From an uncultured Marvinbryantia sp. (GTDB lineage Bacteria; Bacillota; Clostridia; Lachnospirales; Lachnospiraceae), in contig CAKRON010000002.1 of assembly GCA_934373455.1 (NCBI GenBank), positions 1-64,000 of the forward strand: 64,000 nucleotides of DNA, read 5' to 3'. Numbering within the stretch: the first letter of the stretch is position 1; each line of letters begins with the position of its first letter. Of this stretch, positions 1 through 7,669 are shown in pieces. Position numbers and translations under genes: made by a program. The notes under the pieces are model-generated. The model had not been told where the DNA came from. It saw only the letters and a list, made by a program, of their open reading frames with translations, and did not search any database.

Positions 1-90
1 TTATCTCAGTCGGAGATTGGATTCCCACTGAGACAAATTTGCTATTACTCACCGCCTGAAGAGGTGGGAGTCTTCTCGACTGAGATAAAA
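1..90 (+). mobile_element. Right end of an IS200/IS605-type element (element body lies before the window)
   Basis: A hairpin at 47-71 (ACTC-A-CCGCCT, loop GAAG, AGGTGG-GAGT) is followed by TCTTCTCGACTGAGATAAAA, the usual look of the right end of a tnpB-carrying IS605 element. An 11-base inverted repeat, TTATCTCAGTC at 1-11 and GACTGAGATAA at 78-88, encloses the hairpin and could close a larger structure such as the 3' end of an omega RNA. No transposase gene is inside the window, so the family call rests on the end structure alone. Confidence 0.6.
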
Positions 91-171
91 CTATTATAAG
101 ACTTTCAATGACTGAACGCAATGCAGGAAAAGCGGAGACATTCTGGATGAATTGAGGGTATTGAAATTATC

Positions 172-200
172 TTGACATTATAAGTGAGTTATATTATAGT
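172..200 (+). promoter_or_regulatory. Sigma-A-type promoter for the DUF3793-flavodoxin pair
   Basis: TTGACA at 172-177 and TATAGT at 195-200 are separated by 17 bases, close to consensus. It lies 78 bases before the chosen DUF3793 start. I found no clear operator beside it. Confidence 0.7.
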
Positions 201-278
201 AATTCTTGAAGTTAGAACAAACTAACAAGAGTGATAAAAAACTACCAAATGGGAAGTTTGAAAAAGGAGCAGTGGGGG

Positions 279-830
279 ATGTTGGAACGGTATCTGGTGG
301 AGCATTGTTCTCCTACATTGGCGTCGATCAAGACAGCAAATCTTTTTACGTATGTGTATCATTCAGAACAGGAATTACATGCGCAGATTGATCTTTGGAA
401 TACATCGATGAAGGATAAGGGGATTTTTGTAATGGAGCTGCGAAGAAGTGAAAGGGCGGCACTGATCTATGTATGCAGGAAATCTTTCCTGGAACGAGAT
501 TTAAAGAAACCGGGAGTGGCACAGTTTATGAAGAAGTATGGATATACCAGCCTGAGACCGGAAGAGGCTTTGAAGCTGCTTCAGATTAAGTTGCAGGCAA
601 GAGAAGAATTTCCACATGAAATAGGGATTTTTCTTGGATATCCACTGGGGGATGTGATTGGTTTTATTAAGAATGCCGGTCATAATTGCAAATGTACCGG
701 ATGCTGGAAAGTGTATTGCAATGAATGTGAAGCGATTCGTACTTTTGCAAAATACAAAAAATGCAAGGATGTGTATATGCGTCTGTGGCAGCAAGGGCGA
801 AGTGTGATGAAGCTGACAGTGGCAGCTTAA
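279..830 (+). CDS. DUF3793 family protein
   Basis: A 183-residue protein of the DUF3793 family, whose function is unknown. Recognisable points are the N-terminal LVEHCSPTLASIKTANLF block and a cysteine cluster late in the protein (CKCTGCWKVYCNEC), which could hold metal. The frame is open from a GTG at 231, but the ATG at 279 has a good AAGGAG ribosome binding site at 263-268 and matches the usual family start, so I chose it. The gene is 71 bases upstream of a flavodoxin and shares its direction. DUF3793 genes are often found beside flavodoxins in Clostridia, which suggests a redox or iron-linked role, but this is inference. Confidence 0.85.
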   Translation: MLERYLVEHCSPTLASIKTANLFTYVYHSEQELHAQIDLWNTSMKDKGIFVMELRRSERAALIYVCRKSFLERDLKKPGVAQFMKKYGYTSLRPEEALKLLQIKLQAREEFPHEIGIFLGYPLGDVIGFIKNAGHNCKCTGCWKVYCNECEAIRTFAKYKKCKDVYMRLWQQGRSVMKLTVAA

Positions 831-901
831 GAGGCTGAATAAAGTCTAATTGACTTTTTCATATAAAAATTAAAAATTTAAACTAGCAGGAGGACTTAAA
901 A

Positions 902-1324
902 ATGAGTAAAGTGGCAGTCGTATTCTGGAGCAGTTCAGGAAATACAGAGACAATGGCAGAAGCAGTTCTGGAAGGAGCAAAAGGAGCAGGCGCAGATGCA
1001 GAAATGATTAACTGTGCAGATTTTAATGCAGATATGGCAGATCAGTATGACGGGATCGCATTGGGATGCCCGGCGATGGGCGATGAAGTTCTGGAAGAAG
1101 ATGAATTTCAGCCATTATATGATGCATGCAAGGGAAAACTGGCAGGTAAGAAAGTAGCTTTATTTGGTTCCTACGGATGGGGAGACGGCGAATGGATGAG
1201 AAACTGGGAAGAAGATGCAAAGGGCGCAGGTATTACGCTGGCGTGTGATAGTGTCATCTGCAATGATGCACCAGATGATGAAGCAACCACAGCTCTGAAA
1301 GAACTGGGAGCGGCCATCGTATAA
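902..1324 (+). CDS. Short-chain flavodoxin
   Basis: A 140-residue cytoplasmic FMN-binding electron carrier. The phosphate-binding loop is visible near the N-terminus (WSSSGNTETMA, residues about 9-19), and the second FMN loop is around residues 56-60 (CPAMG) with SYGWGDGEW at about 89-97. Length and acidic composition fit short-chain flavodoxins of anaerobes, which stand in for ferredoxin when iron is short. The ribosome binding site AGGAGG is strong. It is probably co-transcribed with the DUF3793 gene and ends at a good terminator at 1354-1393. Confidence 0.95.
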   Translation: MSKVAVVFWSSSGNTETMAEAVLEGAKGAGADAEMINCADFNADMADQYDGIALGCPAMGDEVLEEDEFQPLYDACKGKLAGKKVALFGSYGWGDGEWMRNWEEDAKGAGITLACDSVICNDAPDDEATTALKELGAAIV

Positions 1325-1353
1325 GCAGACAATAAAAATGGAATAAGAGAAGT

Positions 1354-1393
1354 ACAGTCTTTTGAAGTGTGAGTTTCAGAAGGCTGTTTTTTC
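1354..1393 (+). terminator. Rho-independent terminator after flavodoxin
   Basis: A 13-pair stem (1354-1366 with 1375-1387, including G-T pairs) is followed by six T residues. Confidence 0.85.
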
Positions 1394-1575
1394 ATATACC
1401 ATTCCCCAACTTTATAAAAATATAATAGGTTAAAAATTTGAATTCTGTTATAATGATACCAAGGAGGGCTGACAGATTATAGCTTACAAAAGATAACGAG
1501 AAGAGAAAGTACAGCCGAAGAGTGAATAAGACACGAAGGATAATAAAATGAACGGATAGAAAAAAGAGGTGTCTT

Positions 1576-2326
1576 ATGCCCAATACAAAACATGAGGATG
1601 CGATCATGAAAATGGGATTTGGATATTTTCGTGATCATATACTGAAGAGGCTGGGAGTAAAGTATGAGTTTGTTGCGGAAGAACCGACAGAGCTGATCGA
1701 ACTGCAGATCTATTCCATGTATATGGATTTTACCTTTCTGACAGCGGAAGGCTTTTATGCACACTTTGAGTTTCAGACAACGGAGACGGATTGGAGAGAT
1801 TGCCAGTGCAAGGACGGAATTAGACTGTGGACTTTATACATATCGGGTGAATCCGATTTATCTGACAGATTATGATGCAGATAAGATATTTCAAAGAATG
1901 CAGGAAAAATTGGACAATGGGGAAGTATTGAATGAAGAAGACTATGCAGGACTGGCGCTTGCACCACTAATGTCTGGAAAGTTGAGCCGAAAAGAAAAAA
2001 TAAAAAAGGCAATCCTGTTTGCAAAACAGGGAGAGACTGTTACTGCAGAGAAAACCATTGCCATTCTGTATACATTAGCAGACAAGTTTCTCAAAGGAAA
2101 AGAATTACAGGAAGTCAGGGAGGTGGTATCAATGACGCGAATTGGTCAGATGATCTATGATGATGGAGTTGAGAAAGGCAGAGCCGAGGGCAGACAGGAA
2201 GGCCTGGATCGTATGTCTGTGCTGACAGCCACATTGTTGAAAGAAAAGCGCCTAGATGATTTACAGAGAGCGACAGAGGATAAAGCATACTGTGAGCAGT
2301 TATTAAAAAAATATGGAATAGAATAA
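1576..2326 (+). pseudogene. Rpn-type PD-(D/E)XK transposase-like nuclease, broken by internal deletion and frameshift
   Basis: The 5' part (1576 to about 1815) encodes the family N-terminus (MPNTKHEDAIMKMGFG, then FYAHFEFQTTETD). The 3' part (about 1820-2326, another frame) resumes at TELDCGLYTYRVNPIYLTDYDAD and continues to a normal C-terminus with the EKGRAEGRQEGLD segment. In related proteins several dozen residues separate these two blocks, carrying much of the nuclease core. Here they are fused out of frame, so the gene is dead. A GAGGTG ribosome binding site precedes the ATG. The family call is by recognition and the size of the lost piece is an estimate. Confidence 0.8.
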
Positions 2327-2331
2327 ACAGA

Positions 2332-2375
2332 GAAACCAGCCGGGTATAAGTAAATCATATTCGGTTGGTTTTTTA
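2332..2375 (+). terminator. Terminator after the nuclease pseudogene
   Basis: AACCAGCCG near 2334 can pair with CGGTTGGTT just before a run of six T residues. Confidence 0.6.
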
Positions 2376-2380
2376 TGATA

Positions 2381-2422
2381 TTTAACTTTTTTAACTTTAC
2401 AAATTAAGTTAAAAAGTTAAAC
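2381..2422. repeat. Long AT-rich inverted repeat
   Basis: TTTAACTTTTTTAACTT (2381-2397) is the reverse complement, with one extra T, of AAGTTAAAAAGTTAAA (2406-2421). It sits about 20 bases before the small broken gene at 2442 and could be an operator or the start of its transcript. Confidence 0.6.
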
Positions 2423-2441
2423 TGTGTATACGAGAGGAGGA

Positions 2442-2610
2442 GTGCACATATCAGAAAATGAAGAGTTGAATGACCGTGCACAATATTCAGCATTCTTAAA
2501 AAAACTATGAATATGATGGACATTTTCGTTTACTTCGGGAACTGTATGAGAAACATGAGCTAACAAATGTGATTAATCGGAATGTGGAGGAATATTTAAA
2601 GGAGGCATGA
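2442..2610 (+). pseudogene. Small unknown gene with a +1 shift in a run of seven A residues
   Basis: A strong GAGGAGG ribosome binding site precedes GTG at 2442. The first frame reads HISENEELNDRAQYSAFLKK and stops at TGA just after a run of seven A residues (near 2500). If one A is skipped, the other frame continues NYEYDGHFRLLRELYEKHE and ends at 2610, giving about 55 residues. I do not recognise the family. The run length points to a recent mutation, a sequencing error or a phase-variable site. Confidence 0.5.
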
Positions 2611-2677
2611 TGTAAAAAAAACCGCAGATACTTTGGAAATGGGAGATAATGTATCTGCGGGTTTTTAGGACAATTAT

Positions 2678-5611
2678 TTATTTTTTATACAGAATTCGGA
2701 TGGAATTCAGGATACACAGCATTGCAACGCCGGTATCTGCAAATACAGCAAACCACATAGATGCATGTCCTGTCAGACCAAGAATCATAACGATTGCCTT
2801 AATGATCAGGGCAAATACTACGTTCTGCCAGGAAATTGCGCTGGTTGCATTGGCAATGCGGATAGCCTGTGGAATGGCATCCATATTGGAATTCATGAAT
2901 ACCACATCTGCGGCTTCGATGGCAGCGTCAGCACCACTTCCCATAGCAGCACCTACATCGGCACCAGCCAGAACCGGTGCATCATTGATACCATCACCCA
3001 CGAACATAACACTGGTATGCGCAGCACGGATTTTCTGGAGTTCGGCCAGCTTATCCTGAGGAAGAAGCTTTGCATGAACTTCATCAATGCCGGTTTCAGA
3101 AGCAACAGCGTCGGCGCTTTCCTGTGCATCACCGGTGAGCATAGCTGTGGTAATACCCAGTTTTTTCAGTGCGGCGATTGCAGATTTTGCCTCGCTCTTG
3201 ATAGTATCGGAGATCACGATATGACCTTCAAATTTACCATTCAGTGCAATCAGAACTTCACTGCCGAAGCCCTTTTTCTGGTAAGCAGACAAGTCAATAT
3301 GGAATTGATCCATCAGCTTACGGTTACCAACCAGAAGAGTGCCCTTGTCAGTCTGGGCAGAGATACCGTGTCCGGCAATCTCTTCCAGTTTTTCTGGTTT
3401 TGCAAGGGAAAGATGTTTTTCCTGTGCAGCAGTTACAATACTTGTGGCGATCGGGTGGGTAGAGATCTGCTCACATCCGGCAGCCAGAGTTAATAATTCA
3501 TCAGAAGAAAGGGAGCCTGCGGATACTACTTCCTGTACCACGAAGTTACCTTCTGTGATGGTGCCGGTTTTATCCATAACGACAGCCTTTACGTTGTGGA
3601 GCTGTTCCAGAGAAATACCGCCTTTAAAGAGGATACCTTTCTTGGAGCCAGCGCCGATTCCGGAGAAGAATGCCAGTGGTACGCTTAAGACCAGAGCACA
3701 TGGACAGCTGATAACCAGGAATGTCAGTGCGGTATGCACCCAGTAATACCAATCACCGGATACCATTGATGGAATAATAGCGGTGGCCAATGCCAGAACA
3801 ACAACAAATGGAGTATAAACTCTGGCGAATCTTGTGATAAAACGGTCGATCTTTGGTTTACTTGCAGCAGCATTTTCTACGGAATCCAGAATACGTGTAA
3901 CCATAGATTCAGATAATGGCTTATCGACACGGATCTTCAACTGACCGGATACATTGACGCAGCCAGATACGATTTCGTCCCCTTTTTTTACTGTAACCGG
4001 AACAGGTTCACCTGTGATGGCAGAAGTATCCAGACGGCTGTTACCTTCCAGAATCGTTCCATCCAGAGGAATACGGTCACCAGGACGAACCAGCAGGATG
4101 TCACCGACTTCTGTTTCTTCAGCCGGAATAACACGGATGTCATTTCCGGATACCAGATTAACAGTTTCAGGACGCAGGTCGACGGCATCCATAATCTGAG
4201 AACGGCTGCGCTCTACAGCAATATCTTCGAAAAATTCGCCAATACGGTAAAACAGCATGACACCGACTGCTTCGGAGAAATCACCAACAGCAAAAGCTCC
4301 TAAAGTAGCAATGCTCATCAGGAAGTTTTCATCAAATACCTGTCCATGAGTCAGGTTCTTTACAGCAGTGATAACAATTTCCAACCCAAGAATCAGGTAA
4401 GCAATGATATTGACGATCATTGGTGCATAACCATTAACACCCATATGTTCCATAACCTCACCGATGATAAATAATACAGCACCTGTGGCGATCATAGTAA
4501 GCGTTTTTTTCTGCTCCGCTTTCTCATCTTTCTTATCATCTGCTTTTGCAGCAGATTTTGGTGTAGGATTCTTTGGAATAACTTTTACTTCAGATTCAAT
4601 AGAAGCACAGATGTCCTGAATCTGAGGAAGCAAGGAATCCAAGTGTTTTCCGGTAATCTTTAGCTGTTTGGTAGCAAAAGTAATGGTGGCATCTGCCACA
4701 TCATCCAACTCATTGATACGGCGTTCCATCTTGGCAGCACAATTGGCACATCCGAGATTTTCCAGAATGTAGACACGGCTTTCGCCACCGTTTCTGGTAA
4801 CTGGAGTCTTTGGAATAACTTTTACTTCAGATTCGATGGAAGCACAGATATCCTGAATCTGTGGAACCAGTGCGTCCAGATGACTTCCGGAGATACGGAG
4901 TTGTTTGGTGGCAAAAGTAATGGTAGCATCTGCCACATCTTCTAGTTCGTTAATGCGACGTTCCATTTTAGCAGCACAGTTAGCACATCCGAGATTTTCC
5001 AGAATAAAAACCTGCTTTTCCGGACCGGATGAGTGATGGTGATGCTCATGTTCATGTTCTTCATGCTCGTGTTCATGATGTTCATGGTGATCGTGACCAC
5101 AGCAGCAGTCGTCATCATGGTGATGATGTTCATGCTCATGTTCGTGTTCATGATGCTCGTGGTGATCATGACCACAGCAGCAGTCGTCATCATGGTGATG
5201 ATGTTTATGCTCGTGTTCATGATGCTCGTGGTGATCGTGACCACAACAGCAGTCGTCATCATGGTGATGATGTTCATGCTCATGTTCGTGTTCATGATGA
5301 TCGTGATGATCGTGACCACAGCAGCAGTCGTCATCATGGTGATGATGTTCATGTTCTTCATGCTCGTGTTCATGATGTTCATGGTGATCGTGACCACAGC
5401 AGCAGTCGTCATCATGGTGATGGTGTTCATGCTCGTGTTCATGATGTTCGTGGTGATCATGACCACAGCAACAATCGCCATCATGGTGATGGTGTTCATG
5501 CCCATGTTCATGTTCTTCGTGTTCATGTTCGTGTTCATGATGTTCGTGGTGATCGTGTCCGCAGCCGCAGCCACAGTGTTCATTATCGTGAAGGTGTTCG
5601 TGCTCACTCAT
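2678..5611 (-). CDS. P1B-type heavy-metal ATPase (zinc/cadmium/lead exporter type) with giant His-rich head
   Basis: A 977-residue membrane pump that would export divalent soft metals using ATP. Residues 1-193 are seven tandem His-rich units, six of which begin DCCCGHDHH and run into HEHEH...HHHHDD. Two near-identical HMA domains follow (about 200-270 and 285-350), each with GCANCAAKME. The core has the CPC metal-site motif (ISCPCALVLS), the phosphorylation motif DKTGT, the STHPIA segment and GDGINDAP. CPC together with a C-terminal FADTGVAML segment fits the Zn/Cd/Pb (ZntA/CadA) subgroup rather than copper. Ordinary members have 600-800 residues; the excess here is the His head plus the second HMA. 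The start has an AAGGAGG site. Regulation is probably by an ArsR/SmtB-type repressor at 5660-5683, but no regulator gene is nearby. Confidence 0.93.
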   Translation of the reverse strand: MSEHEHLHDNEHCGCGCGHDHHEHHEHEHEHEEHEHGHEHHHHDGDCCCGHDHHEHHEHEHEHHHHDDDCCCGHDHHEHHEHEHEEHEHHHHDDDCCCGHDHHDHHEHEHEHEHHHHDDDCCCGHDHHEHHEHEHKHHHHDDDCCCGHDHHEHHEHEHEHEHHHHDDDCCCGHDHHEHHEHEHEEHEHEHHHHSSGPEKQVFILENLGCANCAAKMERRINELEDVADATITFATKQLRISGSHLDALVPQIQDICASIESEVKVIPKTPVTRNGGESRVYILENLGCANCAAKMERRINELDDVADATITFATKQLKITGKHLDSLLPQIQDICASIESEVKVIPKNPTPKSAAKADDKKDEKAEQKKTLTMIATGAVLFIIGEVMEHMGVNGYAPMIVNIIAYLILGLEIVITAVKNLTHGQVFDENFLMSIATLGAFAVGDFSEAVGVMLFYRIGEFFEDIAVERSRSQIMDAVDLRPETVNLVSGNDIRVIPAEETEVGDILLVRPGDRIPLDGTILEGNSRLDTSAITGEPVPVTVKKGDEIVSGCVNVSGQLKIRVDKPLSESMVTRILDSVENAAASKPKIDRFITRFARVYTPFVVVLALATAIIPSMVSGDWYYWVHTALTFLVISCPCALVLSVPLAFFSGIGAGSKKGILFKGGISLEQLHNVKAVVMDKTGTITEGNFVVQEVVSAGSLSSDELLTLAAGCEQISTHPIATSIVTAAQEKHLSLAKPEKLEEIAGHGISAQTDKGTLLVGNRKLMDQFHIDLSAYQKKGFGSEVLIALNGKFEGHIVISDTIKSEAKSAIAALKKLGITTAMLTGDAQESADAVASETGIDEVHAKLLPQDKLAELQKIRAAHTSVMFVGDGINDAPVLAGADVGAAMGSGADAAIEAADVVFMNSNMDAIPQAIRIANATSAISWQNVVFALIIKAIVMILGLTGHASMWFAVFADTGVAMLCILNSIRILYKK
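5030..5590 (-). repeat. Tandem repeat encoding the His/Cys/Asp-rich head of the P1B ATPase
   Basis: Seven related units of roughly 60-80 bases encode GHDHHEHH followed by alternating His and Glu and then HHHHDD. Small in-frame length differences between units (HEHEH, HEHEHEH, HEEHEH) suggest slippage. Long open frames on the opposite strand here are a by-product of the repeat. Confidence 0.9.
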
Positions 5612-5659
5612 GGAAAAAGCCTCCTTTTTTATATAAAAAAATAAAATGACAAATTATTA

Positions 5660-5714
5660 ACATATGAATATCTGTTCATATGTTTAATATAAGCCTAACA
5701 CATATAGATGTCAA
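5660..5714 (-). promoter_or_regulatory. P1B ATPase promoter with ArsR/SmtB-type operator
   Basis: Read leftward, TTGACA (5714-5709) is 17 bases from TATATT (5691-5686). Immediately downstream is a perfect 9-6-9 inverted repeat: ACATATGAA at 5660-5668 and TTCATATGT at 5675-5683. ATATGAA/TTCATAT half-sites are typical of zinc-sensing ArsR/SmtB repressors. A bound repressor would block initiation. Confidence 0.8.
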
Positions 5715-5785
5715 GAACAATTCGTTGATTTTTCTGTTAAAACAGCGTATGATGATACAAAAAAGAACTGGAGGACACATCATCA

Positions 5786-7087
5786 ATGAACTGGGACGAA
5801 TGGAAGAAAACGTGGAAACAGGCACTTCAGTTATTTCTTGCACTGGCTCTTGCTATTGCATTTTATTTTTTTCTGTTGCGATTCTATTCCTTTAAAAGAA
5901 ATATAGGCGCAGTTATCAATATTTTGATGCCGTTTATTTATGGCGGAGTTATGGCGTATCTTTTAAAGACACCTTGTAATTTCTTCGATAAATTCTGGGA
6001 AGCATTTCTCCCGGATAAGTGGAAAAAGCGCAAGACAGGCTTATCCGTTTTGACAGTTCTGATTCTGGTATTTCTTATATTATATACATTACTTCGAACT
6101 GTCATTCCGCAGGTGGTGACAAGCATTACCGTTCTTGCTGGAATGGTGCCGGAGCAGGTGACACGGTTTTTTGACTGGGTATCTTCTTATTTGAATAGTG
6201 AAGGAGTAGTGCAGAACTATGTCAGACCAATCGCAGAAGATCTCAGTACGAAGATGGTAGATTGGGCGAACAGCGATTTACTTCCTTATTTGCAGAATAT
6301 TGTGGCGAATATTTTGAACTCTCTGGTAGGAATTATATCAAATCTTGGAATTGGGTTTATCGTATGTGTGTACACACTTTGCTCACGGAAGAAGTTTGCC
6401 CGTCAGGGAAAAGCTGTGGTATACAGTATTTTGAAATCGAAATATGCAGACGCTGTTATGAAGGAACTTCAGTTTGCAGATAAGACATTCGATGGCTTTT
6501 TAAGTGGAAAGATTTTAGACAGTGCCATTGTGGGATTAATCTGTTATGGTTTTTGCCTGATTATGATGCTGACCAGAGGATTTTCCAATAGTATTTTGAT
6601 TAGCCTGATTATAGGTGTGACAAATATTATCCCATATTTTGGTCCGTTTATCGGAGCCATACCGGCTACTTTGCTGGTACTGATGTCAGATCCGGTAGGC
6701 GCAGTGATTTTTCTGATTTTTATCATTATTCTTCAGCAGTTTGATGGAAATGTACTGGGACCAAAGCTTCTGGCAGGAAGTGTAGGACTGTCCGGATTCT
6801 GGGTACTGTTTTCCATTACAATATTCGGAGGATTTTTTGGATTTATCGGAGTGCTGATAGGCGTGCCTGTGTTTGCAGTTATTTATGATTTGATTCGAAA
6901 GCTGGTAAAACGAGGGCTGATTCGACATAAAAAAGAAGAATTGCTTGATACAGAGGATGGAGAACATACAGATAAGAAACCGGCAAAAATGTCACCCGGA
7001 GAACATCTGGAGCAAAAGCTGGATGAAAGAATATTGCGCAGAGAATTGGAAGCAATGGAAAAAGCGCAGGAAGAAAAGAGGAAATAA
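5786..7087 (+). CDS. AI-2E family transporter (UPF0118)
   Basis: A 433-residue polytopic membrane protein of the AI-2E/TqsA/PerM family. It has an N-terminal pair of membrane segments (about 13-30 and 40-60), a soluble middle, and a C-terminal membrane block with the family signature around GVTNIIPYFGPFIGAIPA and QQFDGNVLGPKL. The C-terminus is a charged cytoplasmic tail rich in Lys and Glu. The family was named for autoinducer-2 export, but many members move other solutes such as sodium, so the substrate is open. A GGAGG site lies 11 bases before the ATG. It is 3 bases from the deacylase gene, so the two share a transcript. Confidence 0.9.
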   Translation: MNWDEWKKTWKQALQLFLALALAIAFYFFLLRFYSFKRNIGAVINILMPFIYGGVMAYLLKTPCNFFDKFWEAFLPDKWKKRKTGLSVLTVLILVFLILYTLLRTVIPQVVTSITVLAGMVPEQVTRFFDWVSSYLNSEGVVQNYVRPIAEDLSTKMVDWANSDLLPYLQNIVANILNSLVGIISNLGIGFIVCVYTLCSRKKFARQGKAVVYSILKSKYADAVMKELQFADKTFDGFLSGKILDSAIVGLICYGFCLIMMLTRGFSNSILISLIIGVTNIIPYFGPFIGAIPATLLVLMSDPVGAVIFLIFIIILQQFDGNVLGPKLLAGSVGLSGFWVLFSITIFGGFFGFIGVLIGVPVFAVIYDLIRKLVKRGLIRHKKEELLDTEDGEHTDKKPAKMSPGEHLEQKLDERILRRELEAMEKAQEEKRK

Positions 7088-7090
7088 AAG

Positions 7091-7633
7091 ATGGAATTAT
7101 ATAAAGGAAGACCGGATAATACAGAAGGACGTAAGGATCGTGAAATAAGGGTCTATGATTTTCTGGATCAATTGGGTATTACATATGAAAGAACAGATCA
7201 CGAACATGCAGATACTATGGAAGCCTGCAATGAAATAGATCGTGTCCTGGATGTATTGATCTGTAAGAATTTGTTTTTATGCAATCGCCAGAAAACAGAA
7301 TTCTATCTGTTAATGATGCCGGGAGATAAGCCATTCAAGACAAAAGAACTGCCATCCCAAATCGGCAGTGCGAGACTTTCTTTTGCGCCGGAAGAATATA
7401 TGGAAAAATATCTGGATATTCATCCTGGAGCGGTCAGTATCATGGGCTTGATGAATGACAAAGAGAATCACGTGCGTCTGCTGGTCGATGAGGATGTATT
7501 AAAAGATGAATATATCGGATGTCATCCGTGCGTAAATACATCCAGTCTGAAAATTAAGACGAAAGATATAACAGATGTGTTTTTAAAGGCAGTGCATCAT
7601 GACATGATAACAGTAAAATTATTGGGTGTATAA
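7091..7633 (+). CDS. YbaK/ProX-type aminoacyl-tRNA deacylase
   Basis: A 180-residue cytoplasmic protein of the YbaK/ProX editing superfamily, which clears wrongly charged aminoacyl-tRNA, typically Ala- or Cys-tRNA(Pro). A conserved lysine sits in CKNLFL (about residue 57), and the GCHPCVNTSSL segment (about 141-151) matches the GxxPxxNT motif that shapes the active site. Length and motifs fit free-standing ProXp-ala-like enzymes, but the exact substrate cannot be read from sequence. It is translated just after the AI-2E gene and 36 bases before proC. Confidence 0.85.
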   Translation: MELYKGRPDNTEGRKDREIRVYDFLDQLGITYERTDHEHADTMEACNEIDRVLDVLICKNLFLCNRQKTEFYLLMMPGDKPFKTKELPSQIGSARLSFAPEEYMEKYLDIHPGAVSIMGLMNDKENHVRLLVDEDVLKDEYIGCHPCVNTSSLKIKTKDITDVFLKAVHHDMITVKLLGV

Positions 7634-7669
7634 TGACATGACATTCTTGAAAAATGGAGGATACCAGCT

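Noticed and set aside
2765-3493. 242-codon rightward open frame opposite the P1B ATPase core
   Set aside because: Opposite the DKTGT-GDGINDAP core of the pump; composition is antisense-like.
5029-5649. Two long rightward open frames across the P1B ATPase head, and a leftward one in another frame
   Set aside because: They mirror the His-rich repeat in other frames (Met/Val/Thr- or Asp/His/Ser-rich), have no ribosome binding site and cannot coexist with the clear ATPase gene.
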